This document shows, piece after piece, positions 1 through 12,039 of a stretch of DNA of 64,000 nt. Under the pieces are notes generated by a model, which saw only the letters and a list, made by a program, of their open reading frames with translations, had not been told where the DNA came from and made no database searches. Both the position numbers and the translations under genes were made by a program. Where the stretch lies: the NCBI GenBank assembly GCA_019321725.1, contig CM033106.1, positions 17,644,551-17,708,550 of the forward strand, written 5' to 3'. Every line of letters begins with the position of its first letter. Within the stretch, counting starts at the first letter, position 1. Source of the stretch: Paulownia fortunei. Its lineage: Eukaryota > Streptophyta > Magnoliopsida > Lamiales > Paulowniaceae.

Positions 1-116
1 TTCTACTATCCATCACATTCTATTATCTCCTACTACACATACTACACATTCTACTACTATCAACTATTTTCTCTACAACCTTTTTCCTTTTGTGACTATC
101 TATACAACATATTCCT

Positions 117-590
117 TTAGTTTACATAGTTTGTATTGGAGCTGAGGAGTGACGATATTTTAAGTGCAAATTTTGCCCAAAGGGAGTTACTTCGTCTGAA
201 AGAAAGAGATTGTAAAACTTCATCTACACTCCTTATTCCTAATCTGCCTCCCTCAAATGGATAGCAATTGTCAGTCCATGCATTCCAATGAATTTTTGTG
301 TGTCCTTCGAACAATCCCAAAAAGAACATGAAAAAAAGCCTCTCAATTCTCTATATAACTGAATTTTGCTGATAAAACTTGAAAAATATATAAGACATTG
401 AACAAAGCACACTTCAAATAAGTTCTAACCTGCTATCAGAAGATAAGTGTGCTTTCTCCCACCCACAAATCTAATCCTCGATTTTGGCTATATATGATAC
501 TATCAAATAAAATTTCCTTCTTTTGGTCTTTAAATAAAGGTGCACCAGGGTAACTCATAGAAAGTTAGCAAATAAAAAACCCATAATAGA
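117..590 (-). pseudogene. Old LINE (L1-type) reverse transcriptase fragment
   Basis: The minus strand encodes a broken piece of the downstream part of a plant L1-type reverse transcriptase. Recognisable stretches, from high to low coordinates, are a GAPLFK-like block near 540-560 and then KIHWNAW and GGRLGIRSVDEVLQSLS at about 210-300. The equivalent blocks in the neighbouring LINE are KRIHWISWPK-like and GGLGVRSISDVS. The fragment carries frameshifts and has neither an endonuclease nor a YADD catalytic block. It lies beyond the poly-A end of the larger LINE, so it is a separate and older copy of the same broad lineage. The ends are approximate; bases 1-116 show only low-complexity CT-rich sequence. 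Confidence 0.7.
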
Positions 591-671
591 TTTAATAACC
601 TAAATTTTCAAAGATGAGACATATTTACTAACCACAAATGAGCTTTTTTCAACAATCAAGTTACTAGGGAC

Positions 672-685
672 TTTTTTTTTTTTTT
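672..685 (-). other. Poly-A tail of the LINE (read as T14 on the plus strand)
   Basis: A run of 14 T residues directly abuts the putative LINE 3' UTR, whose sense strand reads into A14. This fixes the 3' terminus of the element and its minus orientation. Confidence 0.8.
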
Positions 686-908
686 GTAAATACTACCTGT
701 GTCTAGGTGGAGGGTTTGGCATAGACCCCTACCCATTTATAACTTAAAAAATCTTAAGATAGTTCATACAATTCAACAATAGGTAATAAGGAGTACTTAC
801 TCCCTTACAATTAAAAAGCCAAAAATGAGGAGAAATAATCCCTTACAATGATTTAAAACGAAAATTAGGTAGTTGCAATCTATCCAAAGAAATATATCCT
901 TGAATTTC

Positions 909-3900
909 TCATGGAAGCACATCTGCCTGAAAAATCCTAGATTCTTGCATAGTACATGCTTGGTTTGCTAGTGCATCTGCGACTTGATTGCCCTCCCGAA
1001 ATATGTGTGACATTTTAATCACCAATATAGATAAAAGACATTTAGCCTAGGTTATAAATTTTTTAAGTTGCCAGTGTCTCAAGCGTTGTCCTTGGAGAAG
1101 CTGAATTGTAGCTTGTGAATCAAGTTCCAGCCATATATTATAAAATCCAAGTTGCTTGCATAGTATCAAACCTCAGACCAAAGCGCCTCCATATTTGTAG
1201 ATGTTCCATATATTCATAGGATGCTAATAGCGGATTACCATCCTCATCTCGTAAAATTCCTCCCGCACCTGCATTTCCATGATTACCTTTTGACGCACCA
1301 TCAGTATTGAGTTTAAGAATTCCTCTTGCTGGTTTGATTCATTTAACCTTTTTAATCTGTACAAATTGATAAAAAACCGGAGTTATGATTTCGAACTGAT
1401 TTGGAGCCTTAGCCTCGCCTTTCCAAAATTTGATTGGAAGTGTGGAAAGATGATTACAAATGCCATGAATAATTCTATTTGAATGAAATCCTGTAGCTCA
1501 ATACCTTGCATCGTTCCGTTCATACCATGTAAACCATAAAATCAGAAAAGAAAGAATGGTGTGAATATTATTTAAATGATTAGTAATCCTCCAAAATTAA
1601 ATCCACAGATGAACAGAATTTGTATTTGTGAGCAATGGACTCCCTATTTTTACATCCTTGACACTTTGATGGAAGCTCAAATCCTCTTTGCATCATAATG
1701 TTGCCTACTGGAATCCATTCACGTAATCGCCACATAAAAACAGACATTAGTGGTGTCAAAGCATGATTCCAGATTGATGCCAATAATTGTTGCTGAATTA
1801 CAGATTGTCTGACCATATTGAAGGTAGATTTAATAGATAATCTACTATCCATAAATCCCTTCCACCATGGAAAATCCTTGGAATGTGTATCAAAAGGAAC
1901 TAAGCAAATATCATTCACCATATCCACGGGGAGAATTTGAAGCAGCTCATCTCTATTCCATTGATTGTCTTGCCGTAAAGACTGAACAAGAGCGTTAGTT
2001 TGTTGTAAAAAAGGAAACTGATTCGCCAATGATTACTTTTCTAGCCATTAATCGTGCCAAAAGGATAGATTTCCCTTGTTTATGCTCTAAAAATGTGTTC
2101 TTCCACTTCTACCCGTATCGAACACAAATGTTTCCATAAGGGTGAATGATTTACTGTCATTTTTGCTTTCTTTGGGTGACCAACAGAAGTGTATTTTTTG
2201 TTCATAATTTTTTCCCAAAGTGATCTATCCGTTTGAAAATTCTAGCATAATTTATATGAAAAGGTCGTACTAACATCAGATATTGATCGAACTCCCAATC
2301 CACCTTCATCAAAAGGAAAACATACCTTGGGCCATGAAATCCAATGTATCCTCTGTTGCCTGTCATTACTGCCCCAGAAAAACTTCACAAATAATTGTTT
2401 AATTTTTTGCATGATAGCCTTAGTAGGTTGAATAACTTGTAGAATGTACATCGTCATTGAAAATAAAACACTTTTGATCAAAGTCAATCTTCCTCCAATG
2501 CTTAAAGCATTCTTTTCCCAACCTTTGAGTCGCTCCCTAATTTTCTTAAGGATTCTTTCAAACAATTAATTATTTTTCCTACCTTTAAATAAGGGAGATC
2601 CAAGATAAGTTATTGGCAGTGTCTTCACTGAAAATCCGGTAATCCTCTTAATTATTTGTACTAAAGTGGAAGAAGCCCTTTTGGAAACCACTAATGAACT
2701 CTTGTTTTTGTTCAAGAGCTGCCCCGAAGAATTTTCATAAGCATATAAAAAAATCATAACTTTCCTCATAGCTTTCTCAGAGGCTTTCGTGAAGATAATA
2801 ACGTCATCTGCATATGTGAGATGAGACACAATCAAGCCAACCAAAGAGTGATATTGCAATCAGGCGTAGCAGAAATAAAATTATGTAATCCTCTCGAAAG
2901 AACTTCAGTAGCCACAATAAACAATGATGGTGAAAGAGGATCGCCTTGTCTGATTCTTCTTGAGGACTTAAAAAAAACTTGCAATGCCACCATTAACAAG
3001 CATAGAAAACCATATATTCTCAACAAAATTACGTACCAAATGAATACAATTGTGAGGGAAACCAAATCTAGAAAGAACTGCATATAGAAAATTCCATTGC
3101 ACACGGTTGTAAGATTAGTCATGTCATTCTTAAAAATAACATTATCCTCTCTTCTTTTCAAGTCAATGGATGCAACCATTTCCTGGGCTAAAAGAATGTT
3201 ATTTGCAATTGATCTAACAGGAATAAAGCCATTCTATGATGGGAAAATGATCTCAGGCAAACATATATTGAGCCTCAAACATAACAACTTAGAGAATATT
3301 TTGTTTATGACATTACAAAGGCTTATAGGACGGAAGTCGCTCCACTCAGTTGTATTTTCACCCTTTGAAATGAGCACTATAGTTTTAGCAGTGAAACTAC
3401 ATGGAAAGGGTACACACCACTAAAAAATTCCAAAGTTGTTGCCATTAGATCTAAAGCTATAAAATCCAAACAATGCTGAAAAAAAAAGATGAAAACCTAT
3501 CAGGCCCAGCCATACTATCCTGATGTATGCTAAAAACCACTGACTTAAGTTTCTCCATATCTGGCGGGCAACAAACTGATTAGCTTGTTGTATTGTGATA
3601 TAAGGATTGATACATCCCAAGAGCAATCCATCAAGAATGTATTGTTCATCTGTTAATAATTCCTGAAAGAAATCAACTATCGATTCACGGATTTATTGAG
3701 TATCATGCAAAGCCTGACCCTTATGATTAATTGATGAGATCCGTGCTTTTGTTAACAAGGGAATGATAATATTTAATGTTCCTCTTGCCTTCATTTAACC
3801 ATTTACAAGTAGATTTTTGCCGCCAATATGATTCTTCATTGGAAAGAGTGTGAGCCAAATTAGCATAGTTTTTTTTCATTGCCGTTCAATTCAATTCTGA

Positions 3901-4817
3901 TGGATTTGCATCAAAAACTTGTTCATTGGTTGTAACATCCGCTTTAGCCTTTTGAACCCTATAAAAAATATTACCAAAGACCCTCTTATTCCAACCTTTC
4001 AAAAATCTTTGACTCAATATAAATTTTGTTGAAACCCAGTAGACCCAAATTAATTGTAGGTCTACACCAAACCTCTTTTACATCATTAAAGAAAAGGTGG
4101 TGTTTGGTCCATCTATTGAGGAACCTAAATGGAGCTAGCCCTTTTTTAATAGCTTGAGTCAAGCTTATCAATAGGGTGTGATGATCCAAGTATTGTCTTG
4201 CCGTGTGAGTTACAATGGTCATTTGAAACAAATTCGCCCATGCAGCTGAAATGACCACTCTAAGTCTTTCCCATATAGAATGATTTGTCCATGTAAATGG
4301 GGAACCCTGAAAACCAACATCCTCAAGAACGCATTCAATCATCATATTATTAAAATCCTCCAAAGCAGGAAGAGGAGCTGGAGCACCACCCCTTCATTTA
4401 TTAACATCAAGAATTATATTAAAATCTCCTGTTACAAGCTAAGGCCCATTCATGATTCCCAAATTTCTCAATCCACCCCAAAGATCCAACCGCTCGTACC
4501 TCGTACATTTTGCATATATAAAGAAAACAAGACAGGAGGATGCACACCATTAGAAACTTTAACATGAATAAATTGCTCATCAACACATAAAACCTGAATA
4601 TTTTTAGAATTTTTCCAAAAAATCTAAATTTTGTTAGAACAATTAGCCATTACATTATCAAAATGAAGTCTCCTTTTAAAATGATTCTCATCGAGCTTAA
4701 CTTTAGGTTCTAATAGTACAAGAATCTGTGGGTTTTTTTCAAACATATACGGCCTAAAATTCTCTTGGAGTCCAAATCCCCTACTCCTCTAATATTCCAA
4801 ACGATAAAATTAATCAT
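909..4817 (-). pseudogene. LINE ORF2: endonuclease, reverse transcriptase, zinc-binding domain and RNase H
   Basis: ORF2 starts at the ATG whose complement is 4815-4817, giving an N-terminus of the type NFIVWNIRGVG, typical of the apurinic endonuclease domain. Endonuclease continues to about 3990 (EDFNNMMIE, LEDVGFQGSPFTWTN, and DHHTLLI in place of the usual SDHxPLL). The reverse transcriptase has IRQGDPLSPSLF at about 2900-2960 and the catalytic YADD at 2803-2814. A zf-RVT type domain lies at 1580-1900 (SIKSTFNMVRQ, MWRL, CQGCKN). The RNase H domain is at about 1330-909, with LNTDGASKG near its start and FREGNQVADALANQA near its end, and stops at TGA 909-911. The roughly 3.9-kb length matches a normal plant L1 ORF2. 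Frameshifts split it into at least six pieces. It would nick target DNA and copy LINE RNA, but this copy cannot. Confidence 0.85.
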
Positions 4818-4899
4818 TTAAAGATGTGCTGAGGAGGAATCTATAGTCGATCTTGACCTTGTCAAAATATGCAAGGGCTGAATTTTAGAGGAAGCATTA

Positions 4900-6365
4900 C
4901 CTTTCTTTTTCCTAGTTGTGGCAACAGTAAATTATTCGTTTGGGGCTTGTGGAAGATTGTGTTCAAATGATGAGCTCCTTCTATGCATTGTGGCATCTTT
5001 CACCAACTGTAATTATGTTTTTGTGTTTAAAAATACATCATCTAAATGTGCAAGTTCCTGATTATCTTCAATAATCGGCTCTTTGTTCGCATCTAATCCA
5101 TCTTCATCCAAGTGTAAACTGTCATCCTCATTGTCATCATGACAAAGCATAGCAAATATATTTTGTGAACATATATCTGCATCCTTGGAGAAACTATTTA
5201 TCCCAGTCGTCCCCTCTGCTCTTGGTGACACATCAAGATTATCAACTTCCGAACTATGATTAATGCTAGGATTAGAGTTAGATCCAGTGATAAGATTAAG
5301 GTTAGGATTTACGTCCTCATCCACATGCTATTGTCTGACTAGACATGGATTATTCTCCAGTGCAATTCTAATCCCATGCTGAGGTGCAAAATCTTGTTGC
5401 CTATTTTTCGATCCTTACTCAGGTTGACTGCCATTACTTGGACCCTCCTTTTCCAAATTATCTTTTTGTGCCACCACTATTGGCCTCTTCATAGTCTTCC
5501 AATAGAAGTTTGTTCTCTCGTTTTGCATCAATTATTTGGCCAGCATCGTCTTCATTAGGTTGCATAGGCTTTTTTGGGGGAGTCGAGGCTAGATTCCAAT
5601 TTCATAGAAATCCACCACAATATGTCCTATGTATTTGCAAGCTGTGCAATATGAGGGGCAATTTTCATAACTATCCTTCTATAAAATCACAAACTCACCA
5701 ATTCCTAAATATACTTCTTCAATCTTAGGGTTAGTCAGATTAACTTCAACACACACCCGTGCAATGCTAGGGTGTGTTTGATCAGTAGTAGGATCATCAA
5801 CCTTGAGAGGAGTTCCAATCAGTGAAACAATACCATAGAGCGCTCTCTTTGAGAATAGATGGATTGACAGTTCTGGGAAACCAATCCAAATAGGAGCCAT
5901 AGACGATTCACCCTTGACATTAAACTTTGGTGTCCATTTAAACACCCTCATCTAAAATCTATCCATCCACCAAATCAGTCATGACAAATACGCGTGAAAT
6001 CATCCTCATGAGCCAATTTAATAAGAATGTGTTTTGTATTAATAAGTCCAATATTGAAAGCCCCCATTAAACCTAATGAAGAGAACTCGGCATGCAAAGA
6101 TTTAAAATTGGGAAATCCATGAGAATTTCCCGACCAAAGTAAAGTTAAATGGAGCAATTAACTAGGTTGACTCATCTTTGTGATAAAAAATAGCCAATTT
6201 TCCCTTGAAATGATCGATGGTGCCAACAAAGTCAGCATTGTCAAAGGATTTTTTCAAACTGTGGACTCCATGAAAAATGGGGTTGTTTATTATTGATGAG
6301 TGGATGGCAGCAGCAAAAGATTTTTTCCCATCAGGCAGCTTAGGGTTGGGAGCATCGAGTGGAAG
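4900..6365 (-). pseudogene. LINE ORF1 (gag-like, DUF4283 plus zinc knuckle)
   Basis: The minus strand encodes a DUF4283-type nucleic-acid-binding region typical of plant L1 ORF1. Visible stretches are PNPKLPDGKKSFAAAIH near the N-terminus (about 6330), DNADFVGTIDHFKGKLAIFY, FPNFKSLHAEFSSLGLMGAF at about 6060-6130, and APIWIGFPELSIHLF at about 5870. A zinc-knuckle remnant CTACKYIGH lies near 5610-5645, with the final Cys apparently lost. The C-terminal part is acidic (5013-5324, rich in Asp and Glu). Family knowledge assigns ORF1 to coating the element RNA. There are multiple breaks, and the start codon is missing. Confidence 0.75.
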
Positions 6366-6376
6366 GGATTGATATT

Positions 6377-8448
6377 GAGCTATTAGGTTTTACTAATGAT
6401 TAATGCCCTAGGATCAATCAGAAGATTAGTAGACAGAATGATCGTATTTTCAAAGTATTCGTAATAGAAGAGGTTCACCTTCTTCACATATATCTATGTA
6501 TTTTGTTGTTAGGCGCTACCATGATTGGGAGGTTCTTGTAATTAATAGATTAATTCCAAGATTATTAATTGAGTGGATTAATTAATTAAAATAGTTAATT
6601 ATTGAATTATTCAATTAAATCACAAGAGTTTTGATCCCACTACTAGTTCATGGATGAACCTTAGGGGTCAGACACTAATTCGAACATGTCTATTTTCTTG
6701 CCTAAGAAATAATCCAAGAGTTGGACTAAATTTAATTAATATAATCAAATAAATTAGGCTTAATTAACTCAAGTATCAAATTGATTAAATTAATTAATTA
6801 ATTAAATTTGTTGACCTAATTGGATTAGGTGTCCCAACTTGGAACAACTAATTAATTGATTCGATCATTTAATTATATTGGGTATTTTAATTCCTAAGGA
6901 TTTAATTAACTATATCAATTAAATTAGACTTAATTGATTAAATCCCTTGGTAGATGAATTACCCTTTTTAAAACCCTATTTTTCTTTTCTATTTTTGGAA
7001 CCTAAAGCTCTCTGCTCTTTTCAATTTTTATGTCTTTTGAATGACATCCTAGTAACTTTATTTATAGTAGAAGAGTGCCTAAATCGGCATATCCAAATTG
7101 ACTCAAATTTACTTCAAATTTGTAGTAAATTGACATGTCCTTCTTGGATTCGAATATTAACACAAATTATCTCCATGGTATCAAATGATTTTTGGAGACA
7201 TGGTCAACATGAAAATTGTGGCTTTATCTATTAACTACATCTTCCAACTTGAATCACGTTATTCCACTATGTGAGACACAACTTATGCCTAAAATATCGG
7301 GGGTTGTCGCATATTAAAAGTCTTCCAATCAACCTACCCATATATTTTGACTACTTTTTCCCTTTATTAACGACTGAATAGTAGTTATGGTCTTCCACAA
7401 AGCTGTAGCACCATGTGTTGGCTTTCTTTTCTAGCTTTATTCAGTTGACTTCAATCATTAGGGATAAAGTTATGCATAATTTAAGGAGGTATGTCTGCAT
7501 AAGAATTTTTCTTCCAATATAGACATTTGGATGAATTTTTACTTTTATCAAGGCCGAATCGGGCTAAACATTTAACAACAAAGTTGTATTCCTATGTCCT
7601 ATCTTTCTAATGAATTAATATTCAAGTGAAAAGGGCTTTTGAGCATGAGTTATGCTTAAAATACAAAAAATGCTCAAGTTTGGAAACATGCTGATTCTAA
7701 TTCCTAATAGAACTAGGGTTTTGGTATTCTACTTACTTTGGAAGACTTACCTAGTAAGATATAAGGATTGGAAGGAGGAAATAATTCCATGTAATGGAAT
7801 TGGAGGAATGTTTAATATATCATTCCTAAGGGGGCTGAAAAGTTGTGTAGTTTTCTTCAAAAGTGGCTGAGGATTTCAACCCTTCTCGCTCTCTCTTAAC
7901 CAATTTTTGTAGGACAAAAATCCTCTATCTTTCTTCTTCCAATAGCTACCAAACCCTAGTTCTAGTACTGTCTTTGATTGAATTCTTTCTTTACAAGTTG
8001 ATCTAAAAATTAATCCAAACACCCAAAAATTAGATTTTTTTTATTTCACAATTTCTATACACCTCTTAGGTTTGAACTATCGATTCATACCCTGCTAGCA
8101 TAAGATAGTTTGTGAGGGGACATCTGCAATGAAGATATATTTAGAAGAATAACGCTTAGGGTTCTAGGTGAATTATTCCAAAGGGGTTGGAAATAATTAA
8201 CTGTGAAAAGTTTGAAATGCAATAACGATTTGAATTAATTCAGTCATTATCACATAAAAGTGTTTCATGTATAAATATTATTAATGCTTGTTGTATTTAA
8301 TTTTAAAAATTATATTAAGGTGTCAATAAACACATAACTGATCAATCGGATCGAATTTGGGATAAAATCAATTACAAGTGATACATGTTTTATTAAAAAA
8401 AAAATTAATTTTGTTGGTAATGTATTCTGCGATTTTATGAACCCGACA
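6377..8448 (+). repeat. Copia-A LTR piece, 5'-truncated (LTR-a)
   Basis: From about 6380 the sequence aligns by eye with the copia-A LTRs at 51419-53513 and 58686-60687. Shared features are the AATCAGAAGATTAGT block, TTCACCT, and very dense TTAATTAATT tracts. The piece ends at GAACCCGACA, matching the LTR terminus AACCTAATA seen elsewhere. It starts exactly where the LINE ends, so the LINE probably landed in or recombined with it. The middle, about 6950-8100, is less clearly LTR-like and may hold further unidentified repeat sequence. There are no credible ORFs. Confidence 0.55.
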
Positions 8449-9724
8449 TTAGGAAATTAGTTGATGGAAGGAGCATACTTACATGGTATTCGTAATTGAA
8501 AGGTTTACTTCTTCACCTAAAACTACGTCTTCATGGCCTGCTGCTAGACATTAATGAGTTAATTCTATGAGAATTAATTAATTTGATTAATTAATTAAAA
8601 TAATTAAATATTTAATTAAATCACAAAAGTTAGGAGTCAACTACTCATTATTGATGAACCTAAGGGATGACACATAAAATTGGATAAATCCATTTCTTTC
8701 CTAGTAATTAATTCAATCATTGGATTAAATTAATTAATATGATTAAATAATTGAATTCAAATTAATCAAGTGTCCAATTATGATTAATTAATTAATTGGA
8801 TTAACTAATTTGATTAAGGAACTTAATTGGAATAAATTTATTTATTGGTTGGATCAACTAATTTAAATGGGCAAATTAATTCATCATTTAAAGTGATAGG
8901 ATCAATTGGAGAGCAATTGGAATGGGCGTAATTAATAAATTAGGTCCAATCCCATTTGGTGTGTGGGCTTGTAAGAAGCCATGGTATTAAATATGATTTT
9001 ATTACAATATGTGATGGAATATTGATTTGGTGTGTTCGCACTATGATATGGAAATAAGGAAGAAAAACCTAATCCTATTGGGAATGGGATTCAAGGGCTA
9101 TAAAAGGGGACATGATGGATGAATTTTAGGTGATACTTCAGATTTTTTTGAGCTATTCTTGCTGCAAAATTTGTGAACAATAGCCCCAAAAATCCTCCAA
9201 GAATTGTTCTTTAAGGCTCACAAAAATTGTCCACTCTCTCCTTCCAATCTCTAAATTTCAACGCCTATTCTAAGTATTTAAAATTCTTGTTTTCAAGGGT
9301 TGAATCAAGAATTAAATTACACACCAAACATATACAACATTTATGTCTTTGTTCCATAAAGCAAGTTCTAGGTTATAATTCATGGGTTAAGTTCTAATAG
9401 TATGGAATTAACCATGCGTGGATATCAAAGTGTTGATAAAATTAGAGAGACAACATTTGGAATTTAAAAAAAAAAACAAATTGATTCCTATGAAGGGGTT
9501 TAATGATTATTCTTACAATTTGATCGTGGAGAGAAAATAACTTGAGTCATTTCACTCATCTTCATTTGAAACTCTTTCTTAGACTAGGTTAATACGCAAA
9601 ACTAATTAAATCACAATGGTTCTGGTGTTTAAATTATTCACATATGATGTGTATTTATTTCAATTGTTGAAAATTTATAAATTTCCAATGCATTCATATT
9701 TCCCGGAATATGCGAACCCACTAG
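8449..9724 (+). repeat. Second copia-A LTR piece in direct orientation (LTR-b)
   Basis: A second LTR copy directly follows LTR-a. It starts within the same GATTAGTTGATGG block, carries the TTAATTAATT-rich centre and a TATA box at 9097-9109, and ends GCGAACCCACTAGTG, recalling the LTR end plus the first base or two of the primer site. No internal region separates the two LTR pieces, so recombination or deletion between elements is likely. Confidence 0.6.
9097..9109 (+). promoter_or_regulatory. TATA box of LTR-b
   Basis: GCTATAAAAGGGG lies in the position equivalent to CTATAAATAC at 60150 and GTATAAATAC at 18603 in other copia-A LTRs. It is the likely pol II core promoter marking the U3/R region. 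Confidence 0.6.
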
Positions 9725-9727
9725 TGT

Positions 9728-10051
9728 CACTACACAATTACCTATGGAGTAAGGCATTCTCTTTTCGAGCATGTATCCTATGCGCAAGTCTTATTGGGAT
9801 CATCAATGTTCCATCTCAATGAACCCTCCACTTGGAATAATGTTAAGACCAAAGCGATATATGCTTATTCCATGATCGCCATCCTATGCGTGTTCCATGT
9901 CCTATAGTTATCTATGGTCTTTGGATTATCTAATTTGTTAAATGTAATTTAAGATGAAAAAATTCTTTTTATTAATAAACATTTGAATAAGATTGTTTAA
10001 ACAATAGAATATGAACAACCAATCTAATTGGCAATTCAAAAACTACTCTGA
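9728..10051 (-). repeat. Inverted copia-A LTR 5' end fragment
   Basis: On the minus strand this begins TGTCAGAGTAGT, cognate to the copia-A LTR start TGTTAGAGTAGT at 58686. It contains the same GAGCATG/ATCCTATGCG block found at 19960, 45170 and 47455. It is head-to-head with LTR-b and abuts truncated copia-B pol at 10052. Confidence 0.65.
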
Positions 10052-10054
10052 CAT

Positions 10055-10700
10055 GAAGTTTTCCTTACCAAATTTCTTTAACATGTGCCTAGTGTACTTA
10101 GTTGCTCGACTTGTAGTCTGAGGATGAAATTTAGCTCTTCCATTATGCTCCTCTCAAACTTAGCCTGCATCAACTTAGAAAATTTCTTACACAACTCTTT
10201 CTTACTATAACCAAAGATAAGTATCATGTATATAAATTTGAACTATTGACATATCAGAATTGTGCTGAAATTTAAATAGTGCGGTATCCACTTTACATTT
10301 AGTAAAGCCATGCAATACAAATAATTATGAGAGAGTGTCATACCAGGCTTTAAGTGCTTGTGTCAAACCATACAGTGCTTTGTTAAGTGTATACATGTAC
10401 GCAGCTGGTGAACAATTGGTAAATCCAAGGGGTTGCTCTATATAGACTTCTTCTTGTAGCTACCCATTTAGAAACACACTATTTACATCTATCTGGTGGA
10501 CTGCAAAGTTCTTGTGGGTTGTATATGCAAGGAAGATTCAAATTGCTTATAGCCTTGCCACATGTGTGAAAATTTTAGCAAAATCTATTCCTCATCCTGC
10601 GAGTACCCTTTGGCTACCATTCTTGTATTATTCCATGTCACAGTACCTTGCTTGTCCATATTATTTTGGAATACCCACTGAGTTCTAATTATTTCTTGAT
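10055..10700 (-). pseudogene. Copia-B reverse transcriptase, catalytic motif lost
   Basis: The minus strand shows NFAVHQIDVNSVFLNG, EEVYIEQPLGF and LNKALYGLTQALKAWYDTL (about 10350-10520), then the active-site block read as IVQIYIHDTY at about 10220-10240. The canonical copia core is YVDD, and here it reads YIHD (10223-10234), losing an essential aspartate. The downstream block FERSIMEELNFILRLQVEQ lies at about 10100-10160. The reading frame is interrupted by stops. This domain would copy the element RNA to cDNA, but the copy is inactive. Confidence 0.75.
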
Positions 10701-11279
10701 ATGTAGACCTTGGGATGAGTGTACAAACTTTACTTCTCTCAAATTAGTTGAGATCTTCTTTTATAACTTCAATCCAGCTTGGGTCTGCAAGAGTTTCTTC
10801 ACATTTTCTCTTTATCCAACTTATGAGAGAAATGCAAAGTACATTGCTTTATTTTGCATTACTGATCGAGATCAACCCCTGCTATTGGAGTTCCAATTAG
10901 TAGCTCAAGTGGGTGATCCTTTACCCACCTTAGATCTTGTTGCAATCCAATTAGTTGTTCTACTAAAGACTTGACTACTCCTTAATTACCTTATCTCGCC
11001 TGATCTACTCCTATCATTTGAGTACCATCTTCTTTACTATCCTGATTAAATTCTCAATTTTATATTAACAAAGATGTAATATTCTCGATCCTCAATCAAC
11101 TTTAAATTAGCTATCTTCTGAATATCTTCGTTGCATGGTTCCAGTCTACTATTAGGTGATATACATGAGTGGTTATCTTTCTCATCAAAGACAACATGGA
11201 TGGATTCTTATGCTACTAAAGTTCTTTTGTTGAAAACTCTAAATGCCTTACTAGTAGTAGAGTATCCTAGTGAGACTCC

Positions 11280-11960
11280 TTCATCTGACTTTGAATTAAA
11301 TACGTAGATCCTTGCTATTGTTGTAAAATATAGCACCTGTATCCAAATACGTGGAAGTATGAGTTTTTCCATAGTTCATAAGGTATCTTATTGTGTTGCT
11401 TGTTGACCATACACCTCATCTGTATGTAGCATGTGATGTTGGATGCTTCATCCCAAAACCTCTTAGAAAGATTTGACTCGTTGTTCTTGTACTCACGGCT
11501 TTCTTAAGTGTTCTCTTTCTTCTTTATACAACTCCATTTTGTTGGAAAGTCTATGTAGTATAATACTCGTACACAATACCATGCTCAACATAGTATTTCT
11601 CCACTCTACTATTTTTGTGAATTTAGTATCAATATCTAATTTGGTGCATATAATAGCTTAGTCTTTCTTAGTTTGAATCCTGCTCATATCTTAGTACATG
11701 TTTTGTCTTTGCTCTATAATTAGACTACCCAAATATATCTAGTGAAATCATCCACAACTACAAGGGTATACTTCTTTCTATTGAAACTAATTATCTATAA
11801 TAGTTCAGATAGATCCATATGGAGCAACTTCTCTTGAAAATTAATTTAATTTATTTTCCTTGCTGGCAAGCTAGGCATACTCTGTCATTCTGATAAGTTC
11901 CCCTTGGAAGTCCTTCCACCAGTCTAGCTTGGAAAGTTTTTAATAGACTTAAAGGGGATT
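11280..11960 (-). pseudogene. Copia-B integrase remnant
   Basis: The minus strand encodes LLHMDLSELL and KKYTLVVVDDFTRYIWV near 11720-11835, matching the start of the copia integrase catalytic core (LLHMDLFGP, VIVDDFSRYTWV). The first catalytic Asp (HMD) is retained. The rest is degraded by stops and frameshifts. Integrase inserts the cDNA into the host genome. Confidence 0.65.
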
Positions 11961-12039
11961 CAAGTTCTGCTTCTACTCTTTGCTTGTTGGCTTAGGCTTC
12001 TGCCAGCAAGCTATGTCCTTTTCTTCTGAACATTCTCTT

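Larger units (their letters stand above)
672..6376 (-). mobile_element. Near-complete, decayed L1-type non-LTR retrotransposon (LINE)
   Basis: The order on the minus strand is ORF1 (gag-like, about 6365 to 4820), ORF2 (4817 to 909, endonuclease, RT and RNase H), a 3' UTR (about 686-908), and a poly-A tail seen as 14 T residues at 672-685. This is the canonical plant L1 layout. The 5' end meets copia-A LTR sequence near 6376-6390 and has no recognisable 5' UTR or ORF1 start codon, so the copy is slightly 5'-truncated. No convincing target-site duplication was found. The coding regions are broken by several frameshifts and stops, so the copy is not autonomous. Confidence 0.85.

Noticed and set aside
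2821..3423. Plus-strand ORFs overlapping the LINE RT (2821-3087, 3097-3423)
   Set aside because: Opposite-strand shadows of conserved RT sequence; the minus frames carry RQGDPLSPSLF and YADD.
10648..10974. Plus-strand 108-residue ORF
   Set aside because: Antisense to decayed copia-B pol.
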